A DNA stretch of 57,779 bases from Verrucomicrobiota bacterium. Lineage in GTDB: Bacteria > Verrucomicrobiota > Verrucomicrobiia > Opitutales > UBA953. The DNA lies in the NCBI GenBank assembly GCA_026397955.1, contig JAPLTV010000050.1, forward strand, positions 1 through 57,779, read 5' to 3'. Within the stretch, counting starts at the first letter, position 1, and each line of letters starts with the position of its first letter. This document shows, piece by piece, positions 21,724-28,257 of the stretch. Below the pieces are notes generated by a model that made no database searches, had not been told where the DNA came from, and was given only the letters and a program-made list of their open reading frames with translations. The position numbers and the translations under genes were made by a program.

Positions 21724-21748
21724 GTAGGGGCGCGACGGCGTCGCGTCC
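21724..21748 (+). repeat. REP-like hairpin, type C
   Basis: GTAG plus stem GGGCGCGAC with loop GGC. About 50 bp of flanking sequence downstream is a direct copy of that following the element at 21477. Confidence 0.8.
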
Positions 21749-21775
21749 GTGGGCGGACGGACGGAGGAAGCACCG

Positions 21776-21830
21776 ATGGCTGAATCGATGACAGAGGGCT
21801 GGGTTGAGGGCTGAATGGATGACCAATCCC
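21776..21830 (-). repeat. Dodecamer (DOD) array
   Basis: Reverse-orientation 12-bp units (GAGGGCTGAATG type) following the duplicated flank. Confidence 0.65.
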
Positions 21831-21840
21831 CTACCCTCTG

Positions 21841-21887
21841 GGCCTCTGGGCCTCTGGGCCTCCGGGCCTCCGGGCCTCCGGGCCTCT
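21841..21887 (+). repeat. 8-bp tandem repeat GGCCTCYG
   Basis: Six contiguous copies of GGCCTCTG/GGCCTCCG, ending six bases before the stop of the SGNH gene. Isolated related units lie just upstream of starts near 44905 and 49085. Confidence 0.85.
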
Positions 21888-21893
21888 AAACGG

Positions 21894-22559
21894 TCACTTC
21901 ACCCAGGGTTTAAGCGCCAAATACCACTTATTGGCCATCTTTTCGGCGCCCTGGGCGTTCGGGTGGACCTTGTCCAAGATGGTGTCCTTCTGGGGGTCGA
22001 ACCCGGTGAACTGGTCCACGATCATGACGGGGGCGTCTGGGCGGCTCAGCTCGCGGGCCAGCAAGACCGAAGCCTGGTTGAGCTCTGGGAGGTAGCCGTA
22101 CTTGGGCAGCTTGCCACTGGGAATCACCAGCGCGAGCAGGACGACGACCTTGGGGTTATGCTTCCGAGCTGCCTCGATGATCGTGCGCTCGGCGGCGATG
22201 ATGCCCGGCACGGGCTTCTCTTCCGCGGAGTGATTGTGTCCGCAGTGGAGCAGGATGATGTCGGGCTTCATCTGCTTGAGCTTCTGCGGCATGAGGCCGG
22301 CGAGGAACTCCGCGTTCTTACCGCCATAGCCTTCGTGCCAGAGTGGACCGCTCGGTCCCTCGCTCTGCTGCGAGCCGACAAATTCAAATTTCATTCCCGC
22401 GGCGCGCAGTTTCTGGTCGAGCGGCAGGCGATACGTCACGAACGTCTTCCCGCCCTGCGTGATCGAATCACCGATCGCCAGGATGCGGACAGGCTCGGCG
22501 GAGGCAGCGACGAGGAAAGATGCGAGATAAAGGAGAGTGGATAAAAGGGCTGATTTCAT
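21894..22559 (-). CDS. Secreted SGNH/GDSL-family esterase
   Basis: A 221-residue protein with a signal peptide (residues 1-21, cut after AASA). SGNH hydrolase blocks are clear: GDSITQ with nucleophile Ser32, Gly in WHEGYGG near 77-80, GHN with Asn109, and D196-K-V-H199 carrying the catalytic Asp and His. It should be a periplasmic or secreted esterase. By analogy with relatives in polysaccharide degraders it may deacetylate glycans, but the substrate is inference. It stands alone on the minus strand, about 700 bp past the gntP-type gene, with dodecamer repeats directly upstream of its ATG. Confidence 0.85.
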   Translation of the reverse strand: MKSALLSTLLYLASFLVAASAEPVRILAIGDSITQGGKTFVTYRLPLDQKLRAAGMKFEFVGSQQSEGPSGPLWHEGYGGKNAEFLAGLMPQKLKQMKPDIILLHCGHNHSAEEKPVPGIIAAERTIIEAARKHNPKVVVLLALVIPSGKLPKYGYLPELNQASVLLARELSRPDAPVMIVDQFTGFDPQKDTILDKVHPNAQGAEKMANKWYLALKPWVK

Positions 22560-22582
22560 TGGGTGGGATGAGACAAGGAAGA

Positions 22583-22660
22583 ATAGAGGACTGAGTCGAT
22601 GGCTGCATAGAGGACTGAATCGAGGGCTGAATCGATGGGAAAAGTAGAGGGCTGAATCGA
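22583..22660 (-). repeat. Dodecamer (DOD) array upstream of the SGNH gene
   Basis: About five degenerate 12-bp units (GAGGACTGAATC type), starting 24 bp upstream of the ATG at 22559, so they lie in the probable leader or promoter. Confidence 0.7.
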
Positions 22661-22683
22661 AAAAGACCTGACGCTTGCATCGG

Positions 22684-22799
22684 GTAGGGACGTGATTGCC
22701 ATCACGTCCGTGGGCGGACGGATATCATACGGTCGGTGATCATGCCCGGCACATCGCACATGCTCTGGCGAACGGCGGCCATGGCAATGGCCGCCCTAC
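22684..22799 (+). repeat. REP-like composite A...B, 116 bp
   Basis: GTAG plus perfect A hairpin (22688-22709), spacer with GTGGGCGGACGG and GCCCGGC, then GCGAAC and perfect B hairpin (22774-22795) ending CTAC. Head-to-head arrangement. Confidence 0.85.
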
Positions 22800-22819
22800 C
22801 CAAGGCAGAAGACCGACGC

Positions 22820-22856
22820 TCAAAGGGAGACCGGAGACCGGATGATTGGCTGGGGT
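22820..22856 (+). repeat. Half LIR element
   Basis: Single arm of the long inverted repeat (CAAAGGGAGACCGG ... GATGATTGGCTGGGG). Confidence 0.65.
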
Positions 22857-22861
22857 CCGTG

Positions 22862-22886
22862 GTAGGGGCGCGACGGCGTCGCGTCC
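22862..22886 (+). repeat. REP-like hairpin, type C
   Basis: GTAG plus stem GGGCGCGAC, loop GGC. Followed by a third copy of the flank seen after 21477 and 21724. Confidence 0.8.
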
Positions 22887-22908
22887 GTGGGCGGACGGTG
22901 GAAGCACC

Positions 22909-22942
22909 GATGGCTGAATCGATGACAGAGGGCTGAATCGAT
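22909..22942 (-). repeat. Short dodecamer (DOD) array
   Basis: Two to three reverse-orientation 12-bp units that continue the triplicated flank. Confidence 0.55.
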
Positions 22943-22962
22943 GGGAAAGTATCGCAGAGTTT

Positions 22963-23112
22963 CAGGTGGCGGGTCGCGGGACTTATCCACTCAGCCCTCA
23001 ACTCAGTCCTCCCTTCAGTCCTCCGTTCAGTCCTCCGTCATCTGTCATCTGCCATCTGTCATCGACCTATTTCAGGTGACAGGTGGCAGCCCCAGGTGGC
23101 GGGTGGCGGGCG
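22963..23112 (+). repeat. GTR-DOD-GTR repeat block
   Basis: A GGTGGC-rich tract (22963-22980), then a dodecamer array (22986-23066) of AYTCAGTCCTCC-type units, then a second GGTGGCAGCCCC tract (23072-23112). The GTR-then-DOD order recurs near 33113, 48955 and, reversed, 45690. Confidence 0.7.
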
Positions 23113-23120
23113 TGTAGTGG

Positions 23121-23236
23121 GTAGGGACGTGATTGCCATCACGTCCGTGGGCGGACGGAGATGGGAAGGCTCGATCACTCCGCCCGGCTCATCCACGCAC
23201 CAAGGCGAACGGCGGCCATGGCAATGGCCGCCCTAC
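23121..23236 (+). repeat. REP-like composite A...B, 116 bp
   Basis: Perfect A hairpin at 23125-23146 and perfect B hairpin at 23211-23232, bounded by GTAG and CTAC, with central CGCCCGGC. Confidence 0.85.
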
Positions 23237-23250
23237 CCAAGGCAGGCTAT

Positions 23251-23274
23251 GTCGTGACGCGGTCCCGACCCTAC
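23251..23274 (-). repeat. REP-like hairpin, type H, overlapping a stop codon
   Basis: Imperfect stem GTCG...CGAC followed by CTAC at 23271-23274. The TAG stop of the GntP gene (23271-23273, minus) lies inside the element's GTAG head. Identical copies are at 38190 and 46050. Confidence 0.75.
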
Positions 23275-24608
23275 CGGACAAACTTCAACACCTGCTCAGC
23301 CAACAACGCCATACCAAGGCCAGAAATGCCGATCAAGGTCTCGGTGATCGTCCACGTGCGCAGGGTCTGACCGACGGTGAGCCCAAGGCATTCTTTGACC
23401 ATCCAGAAGCCGCTGTCGTTGAGGTGCGAAAGGAAGAGCGAGCCGCAGCCGATGGAGATTACCATCAACTCCGGACTGGTGCCGGGATGGGCCGCTAGGA
23501 CGGGCGCGATGAAGCCCGAGGCGACGGTGATGGCGACGGTCGCGGAGCCGGTGGCGACGCGGATGAAGGCCGAGACGAGCCAACCGTAGACCAACAACGG
23601 CAAGCCTGCGGTCGCCGCCAATTCGGCGAGCTGCTTGTCCACTCCGGCCGTCCGCATGACGAGCGCAAAGCCACCGCCAGCACCGACAAGGATGAGCGTC
23701 ATGCCGATGCCGGAGACGCTCTGTTCGGAGAATTTCAGGAGTTCGCCGGCGGAACGTCCGCAGCGTTTCCCAAAAGCCCACATCGCAAAAAGCACCGATA
23801 AAAGCAGGGCGATGACGGGGTTGCCAATGAAGAGAGCAATCTTTCCCCAGAGGGCTTCTTTCGCCTGCAGTAACTCGACCAAGGTTCCTGTGAGAAGCAG
23901 GATGACCGGCAGGAGCACGGTGAAAATCGTCAGCCCGAACGTCGGCAAGGTCTGACCCGCAGACACCGACGGCGTGAACTCGGGCGTGGCGACATCCACG
24001 CGCTTGACGGCAAGTTTGGCGAAGAACGGACCGGCGATGGCGGCAACCGGAATGCCGAGCACGAGCGCCCACAGGATGACCTTGCCCATGTCCGCGTGCA
24101 GCGCGTCGATCGCGATGACGGGACCCGGGTGCGGCGGCATCAGACCGTGCATGACGGAGAGGAACGACAACAACGGCAGCACGAGGCGCAGGAACGGCTG
24201 GCCGGTCTCCTTAGCGAGGGTGATGACGATCGGCAGGATGAGCAGCAGGCCGACCGCGAACCACGTCGTCATGCCCACGCAGAGCGCGAGCAGGATGATG
24301 CACAGGCCGATGCGATCCGGCCCGAGCGTGCGGATGAACTGCTTGGCAAGCACCCCTGCCCCGCCGGATTCGGCGAGCAACTTACCGAAGACGACGCCGA
24401 GCACGATGATCGAACCCGTGCTGGCCAAGGTGTTCCCGAAGCCCGTCTGGAAGGCCTTGAGGACCTCCGTCATGGTGAGCGCCCCGTGCGTGGCCACGAC
24501 CATCGCGCCGAGCGACAGCGAACTGATCAGCAGGGCGATGAACGGGTTAAGCTTCAGCCAGGTCACCAACAGGACCAGGACGGCGATGGCGAGCAGGGCG
24601 TAAAGCAT
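23271..24608 (-). CDS. Gluconate:H+ symporter family (GntP) permease
   Basis: The 445-residue product is almost entirely hydrophobic, with about 11-12 predicted membrane helices, and matches the length of GntP-family transporters. Family-like stretches include GFGNTLASTGSIIVLGVVFG near 55-75 and MPPHPGPV near 157-164. The family imports gluconate and related aldonates with protons across the inner membrane. It is the last gene of a three-gene minus-strand operon, 12 bp after the SDR gene, next to idonate/gluconate dehydrogenases, which supports an aldonate substrate. Exact specificity (gluconate, idonate, ketogluconate) cannot be told. Confidence 0.9.
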   Translation of the reverse strand: MLYALLAIAVLVLLVTWLKLNPFIALLISSLSLGAMVVATHGALTMTEVLKAFQTGFGNTLASTGSIIVLGVVFGKLLAESGGAGVLAKQFIRTLGPDRIGLCIILLALCVGMTTWFAVGLLLILPIVITLAKETGQPFLRLVLPLLSFLSVMHGLMPPHPGPVIAIDALHADMGKVILWALVLGIPVAAIAGPFFAKLAVKRVDVATPEFTPSVSAGQTLPTFGLTIFTVLLPVILLLTGTLVELLQAKEALWGKIALFIGNPVIALLLSVLFAMWAFGKRCGRSAGELLKFSEQSVSGIGMTLILVGAGGGFALVMRTAGVDKQLAELAATAGLPLLVYGWLVSAFIRVATGSATVAITVASGFIAPVLAAHPGTSPELMVISIGCGSLFLSHLNDSGFWMVKECLGLTVGQTLRTWTITETLIGISGLGMALLAEQVLKFVR

Positions 24609-24620
24609 GGCGCGAGGTGA

Positions 24621-25412
24621 TTAGGATTTCGGTGGGGCGACCGTGGCACGAGTAGCACCTGTGCTGATGCCCCCGTCAACCAACAAGGTCTGGCCGGTCA
24701 CGTAGCGGCTCTCTTCCGAAGAGAGGAAGACCACCGGGCCCGCGAGGTCGTCCGGCGCGCCGGGGCGCTTGAGCGGGATGCGATCACAGAGGTAGTCGAC
24801 CCACTCGCGGTTCTCGTAGAGGACGGCGTTCTGGGCGGTCTTAAACCAGCCCGGCGCGAGGCAATTGACGGTGACGCCATGGCGCCCCCAGTCGTCGGCG
24901 AGGCTCATGGTGAGCTGCTTCACGCCCCCGCGGCTGGCGCCATAGGGCGCGAGGCCGGCGTAACCGGCGACGCAGGTGACGGAGCCAATATTGACGATGC
25001 GTCCATAGCCGCGCGCAATCATACCCGGCGCGACGGCCTGCGACGTGAAGAACGTGCCACGAAGATTCGTATCGAGGACCATGTTCCAATCCTCCCAGGT
25101 GACCTCGAGGGCGGGCTTGCGCGCGTTGCAGCCGGCGTTGTTCACGAGGATGTCGATGCGGCCCATCTGCTTCTCCACTGAAGCGACGGCGGCCTTGATG
25201 CTATCATGATCGCGGACATCGAGGTCGACGCCGCAGGTGCGGCGACCGAGGGCCTCGATCTCCTTGCGGAACGGGGCGAGTTTGGAGGCGTCGCGGCTCG
25301 ACATCGCGATGTCGGCGCCGGCCTGCGCGAGGGCGCGGGCGAAGTATTGGCCGAGGCCGCGGCTGGTGCCGGTGATGAAGGCGACCTTGCCGGTGAGATC
25401 GAAGAAAGCCAT
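24621..25412 (-). CDS. SDR oxidoreductase, gluconate 5-dehydrogenase-like
   Basis: A 263-residue classical short-chain dehydrogenase. The nucleotide motif TGTSRGLG is at 14-21, NNAG at 91-94, Asn116, Ser144 and Tyr157 are in place, and GQTLLVDGG is near the end. Family members at such loci interconvert gluconate and 5-ketogluconate (IdnO/Gno) with NAD(P)(H) in the cytoplasm. The operon context (zinc dehydrogenase upstream, GntP downstream, 12-bp gaps on both sides) agrees. Odd point: the YxxxK active-site lysine is Arg161 (YGASR), read directly from the DNA, so activity may be altered or the residue tolerated. Another sugar or polyol substrate is possible. Confidence 0.85.
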   Translation of the reverse strand: MAFFDLTGKVAFITGTSRGLGQYFARALAQAGADIAMSSRDASKLAPFRKEIEALGRRTCGVDLDVRDHDSIKAAVASVEKQMGRIDILVNNAGCNARKPALEVTWEDWNMVLDTNLRGTFFTSQAVAPGMIARGYGRIVNIGSVTCVAGYAGLAPYGASRGGVKQLTMSLADDWGRHGVTVNCLAPGWFKTAQNAVLYENREWVDYLCDRIPLKRPGAPDDLAGPVVFLSSEESRYVTGQTLLVDGGISTGATRATVAPPKS

Positions 25413-25424
25413 TGATTCTATTGG

Positions 25425-26465
25425 TCAGACTTGAGGGGCGAGGATGACCTTCATCACGCCGGGAGCGCCGGCATAGAGCTTCGCGAACCACTCGGCGCCC
25501 TGCGCAAGCGGCGCGACGGCGGAGATGATCTTGTCGACCTTGATCTGCTTGGTAGCGAGGAGCTCGATGCAGCGCGGGATCTCGCCGGCGGAGGCGCAGG
25601 AACCCTGCAGGCGAAGCTGACGGGTGACGACGACCTGGAGCGGGAGTTCGGTCTTCGGCGTGAGGTTGCCAACGAGCGTCACCGTGCCGCCCTTGCGCAC
25701 GGCGTGGATTGCGGAAAGCACGGTGGCGTTGAGGCCGACGCACTCGAACGCAGCGTCGGCGCCCTGCCCCTTGGTGAGTGATTTGACGAACTCGGTGAGG
25801 TCGCCGCCAGTCTTGGGATTGAAGCTGTGGGTGGCTCCAAGTTCCTTAGCGACGGCGAGGCGCGAGTCCTCGGTGTCGACGGCGATGACCTGGGCGAAAC
25901 CCGCGATCTTGGCGGCCTGCAGCGTCAGGAGGCCGATCATGCCGGTGCCCACGACGATGGCAGTGTCGCCCGGGGCGACGGGCGTGAGACGGACAGCGTG
26001 CACGCCGACGGAGACGGCCTCGATCATCGCGGCTTCGGCGAAACCGAGTTCGGCGGGAAGCTTATGAAGAATACGGGCAGGGACAGTGACGAACTCGGCG
26101 AACGCGCCATGGCGACGGTAGTCGCCGCAGGAGACGCCGAGGACCTGGCGGTTGTCGCAGAGATTGACGTCGCCGCGCTTACAGTGGACGCAGTCACCGC
26201 AGAAGACCGTGGAGTCGAAGGTCACGCGGTCGCCCGGGGCGAAGCCCTTCACAGCGGCGCCCACGCCGGTGATGACGCCCGCAGCCTCGTGGCCCATGAC
26301 CAGGGGCGGGATACGTCGGCCCGTGGAGCCGTCGTAGCCATGGATGTCGGAACCGCAGATCCCGCAGGCGCGGACCTGGATGAGGACGTCGTCCGGACCG
26401 CAGACCGGATCGGCCACGTCGACGTAGGACATCTTCTTATATTCGGTGAGGAGCAGGGCTTTCAC
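25425..26465 (-). CDS. Zinc-dependent medium-chain dehydrogenase, L-idonate 5-dehydrogenase-like
   Basis: A 346-residue MDR-family enzyme starting at GTG; no other start fits. Catalytic zinc ligands are Cys37 (CGICGSD) with His59-Glu60 (GHE). Structural zinc cysteines are 89, 92, 95 and 103 in VFCGDCVHCKRGDVNLC. The Rossmann motif VGTGMIG is near 172-178. The family oxidises sugar alcohols and acids with NAD(P)+. Next to an SDR of gluconate 5-dehydrogenase type and a GntP permease, L-idonate to 5-ketogluconate is the best guess; sorbitol or threonine dehydrogenase-like activity is the alternative. It is first in the operon and divergent from a secreted gluconolactonase. Confidence 0.85.
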   Translation of the reverse strand: MKALLLTEYKKMSYVDVADPVCGPDDVLIQVRACGICGSDIHGYDGSTGRRIPPLVMGHEAAGVITGVGAAVKGFAPGDRVTFDSTVFCGDCVHCKRGDVNLCDNRQVLGVSCGDYRRHGAFAEFVTVPARILHKLPAELGFAEAAMIEAVSVGVHAVRLTPVAPGDTAIVVGTGMIGLLTLQAAKIAGFAQVIAVDTEDSRLAVAKELGATHSFNPKTGGDLTEFVKSLTKGQGADAAFECVGLNATVLSAIHAVRKGGTVTLVGNLTPKTELPLQVVVTRQLRLQGSCASAGEIPRCIELLATKQIKVDKIISAVAPLAQGAEWFAKLYAGAPGVMKVILAPQV

Positions 26466-26516
26466 AGAGGATGAGGAAGGAGGGTTTTGGGGAGGGGGGC
26501 AAGATGGTTAAGAGAC

Positions 26517-26560
26517 AGGAGAGGACTGAATAGAGGACTGCGTTGAGGACTGAATGGAAA
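26517..26560 (-). repeat. Dodecamer (DOD) array
   Basis: Three neat 12-bp units: GAGGACTGAATA, GAGGACTGCGTT, GAGGACTGAATG, about 50 bp upstream of the zinc dehydrogenase start. Confidence 0.8.
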
Positions 26561-26687
26561 AGTTCCGTCACCCGAACCCGAACCTGAACCTGAGCACCCG
26601 CACCTGGCTCCTGATGGCCGAGACCTGAGACCCGAAGATGTGCCCCATCCCCATCATCCGGTCTCGCCTTCTCCTCTGCGTTCCCAA

Positions 26688-26714
26688 CCGCTATCCGCTA
26701 ACCGCCAACCGCTT
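26688..26714 (-). repeat. Heptamer (HEP) array
   Basis: About four 7-bp units (ACCGCTA, TCCGCTA, ACCGCCA, ACCGCTT), 55 bp before the gluconolactonase ATG. They would be translated if an upstream in-frame ATG at 26638 were used, one reason to prefer 26770. Confidence 0.75.
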
Positions 26715-26769
26715 CCACCTATTTAACAAACATTTGCCTCCGCTCGGTCCCCGCCCTACCCATCTCACC

Positions 26770-27729
26770 ATGAAGTTCCTCCCCGCCTTCTTCCTCTCCG
26801 TCCTCACGACCTTCGCTGCCGAAGGCCCCAAGCAATCCATCGAGAAGCTCGATCCCGCCCTGGACGCGCTCCTGGACAGCAGCGCCAAGATCGAGACGCT
26901 AGCGACCGGCTTCACCTGGGCCGAAGGCCCGGTCTGGTATAAAGGACGCATCGTCTTCTCCGACGTGCCGAACAACACCGCCTATCAGTGGATTGAAGGC
27001 GATGCGATGGCCTCCATCTTCCTCAAGCCCAGCGGAACGGACGAGGCTTCGGCCAACCAAGGCTCCAACGGACTGACCGTCGACAACCTCGGCAATATGC
27101 TACTCTGCCAGCACGGCACCCGTCGCATCGCGCGCCTCGGCGGTGACGGTAAGTTCCAGGTGCTCGCGGCCAAGAACCAGGATGGCGCCCGCTTCAACAG
27201 CCCGAACGATCTCTGCGTCGCTAAAGACGGCAGCGTCTTCTTCACCGACCCGCCCTACGGCGTGCCGAAGGGTGAGAAGACCGAGACCCCTTATCATGGC
27301 GTCTACAAGCTCTCGACCGACGGCAAAGTCACCCTCGTGACCAAGGAAGTCCAGTGGCCGAACGGTATCGCACTGAGCCTCGACCAGAAGTCCCTCTACC
27401 TCGCGATCTCGGACAATAAGAACACCCGCGTCGCGCTCTGCGGCCTCGACGGCTCCGGCCTGCGCGATGTGTTCGTCGCCGCCAAGCTGAAGAGCAAGGA
27501 ACGCCAAGGCGGTTGCGACGGCATGAAGCTCGACGTGAACGGCAACATCTGGACCAGCGGCCCCGGCGGCATCCTGATCATCACCCCCGAAGGCAAGCAC
27601 CTCGGCTCCATCCTTTGCGGCCAGCCCACGGCGAATCTCGCCTGGGGCGACGACGGCCACACCCTCTACATCACGTCCAAGGACCGCCTCCTGCGCGTGA
27701 AGACGAAGGTCAAAGGCGCGGGATTCTGA
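26770..27729 (+). CDS. Secreted SMP-30/gluconolactonase-family lactonase
   Basis: From the ATG at 26770 the product has 319 residues, starting with a signal peptide (MKFLPAFFLSVLTTFAA) and followed by a six-bladed propeller. SMP-30 family metal and active-site motifs are visible: Glu52 in WAEGPVW, Asn in FNSPNDLCV, WPNGIALS, and Asp in GGCDGMKLD. The family hydrolyses sugar lactones such as gluconolactone to aldonates. Export to the periplasm fits supply of gluconate to the GntP permease encoded divergently next door. An in-frame ATG at 26638 was rejected because it lengthens the N-terminus through repeat DNA and hides the signal peptide. Confidence 0.88.
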   Translation: MKFLPAFFLSVLTTFAAEGPKQSIEKLDPALDALLDSSAKIETLATGFTWAEGPVWYKGRIVFSDVPNNTAYQWIEGDAMASIFLKPSGTDEASANQGSNGLTVDNLGNMLLCQHGTRRIARLGGDGKFQVLAAKNQDGARFNSPNDLCVAKDGSVFFTDPPYGVPKGEKTETPYHGVYKLSTDGKVTLVTKEVQWPNGIALSLDQKSLYLAISDNKNTRVALCGLDGSGLRDVFVAAKLKSKERQGGCDGMKLDVNGNIWTSGPGGILIITPEGKHLGSILCGQPTANLAWGDDGHTLYITSKDRLLRVKTKVKGAGF

Positions 27730-27744
27730 CCGCGCGCTGATTAG

Positions 27745-27861
27745 GTAGGGCGGCCATTGCCATGGCCGCCGTTCGCAGCGGCACGTCGGATTAGCCGGGC
27801 AAGTTATCTGAACGCTCCAACATCCGTCCGCCCACGGACGTGATGGCAATCACGTCCCTAC
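27745..27861 (-). repeat. REP-like composite B...A (A...B inverted), 117 bp
   Basis: Perfect B hairpin at 27749-27770 after GTAG, GTTCGC, central GCCGGGC, then CCGTCCGCCCAC and a perfect A hairpin (27836-27857) ending CTAC. Same element as 22684, opposite strand, 16 bp after the gluconolactonase stop. Confidence 0.85.
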
Positions 27862-27865
27862 CTGA

Positions 27866-27905
27866 TGCCCCAGCCAATCATCTGGCCTCCGGTTTCCCTT
27901 TCTGA
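27866..27905 (-). repeat. Half LIR element
   Basis: Reverse arm: CCCCAGCCAATCAT ... CCGGTTTCCCTTT. Confidence 0.6.
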
Positions 27906-27923
27906 GTTAGCCCGTTGCCTTGG

Positions 27924-28040
27924 GTAGGGCGGCCATTGCCATGGCCGCCGTTCGCCGTGGCACGTAAAGAGAGCCGGGCAATATTTTCGGTCCATTCCAA
28001 CATCAGTCCGCCCACGGACGCGACGCCGTCGCATCCCTAC
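27924..28040 (-). repeat. REP-like composite B...C (hairpin-swapped), 117 bp
   Basis: Same frame as the B...A unit at 27745, including GCCGGGC and the GTCCGCCCAC tract, but the distal hairpin (28016-28036) is type C instead of A. Confidence 0.8.
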
Positions 28041-28053
28041 CTCGAGGCAACTA

Positions 28054-28078
28054 GGTCAGCACGCAGTGCTGACCCTAC
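28054..28078 (-). repeat. REP-like hairpin, type F (GGTCAGCAC)
   Basis: Perfect 9-bp stem with loop of 3, then CTACCTCAAGGCA, the extended constant head in reverse. Confidence 0.8.
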
Positions 28079-28090
28079 CTCAAGGCAGGC

Positions 28091-28115
28091 GGATGCGATG
28101 TCATCGCATCCCTAC
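28091..28115 (-). repeat. REP-like hairpin, type G
   Basis: Perfect stem GGATGCGAT/ATCGCATCC, then CTAC. The only copy of this stem in the window. Confidence 0.8.
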
Positions 28116-28165
28116 CCGATGCATCGATCAAAGCCCGCCACCTTAAGTGACGACCGCTTTCTGCT

Positions 28166-28257
28166 CCATTCAGCCCTCCATTCAGTCCTCAACGCAGTCC
28201 TCGATTCAGTCCTCCGTCATCGACGCAGTCATCCGTCTTCCGTCCTCTGTCCTCCCC
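28166..28257 (+). repeat. Dodecamer (DOD) array
   Basis: About seven degenerate 12-bp units (ATTCAGYCCTCM) ending directly at the stop codon of the minus-strand dehydrogenase gene. Confidence 0.75.

Larger units (their letters stand above)
26466..26769. promoter_or_regulatory. Divergent intergenic region between the aldonate operon and the gluconolactonase gene
   Basis: This 304-bp spacer must hold both promoters. Visible content is a dodecamer array (26517-26560), a short hexamer tandem of CCGAAC/CCTGAA type (26571-26593) and a heptamer array (26688-26714). No clear operator palindrome was found. Shared control of the two transcription units is inference. Confidence 0.4.

Noticed and set aside
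22684-23236. CRISPR array
   Set aside because: Repeats are hairpin pairs in opposite orientation with irregular spacing, not direct repeats with uniform unique spacers, and no cas gene is present.
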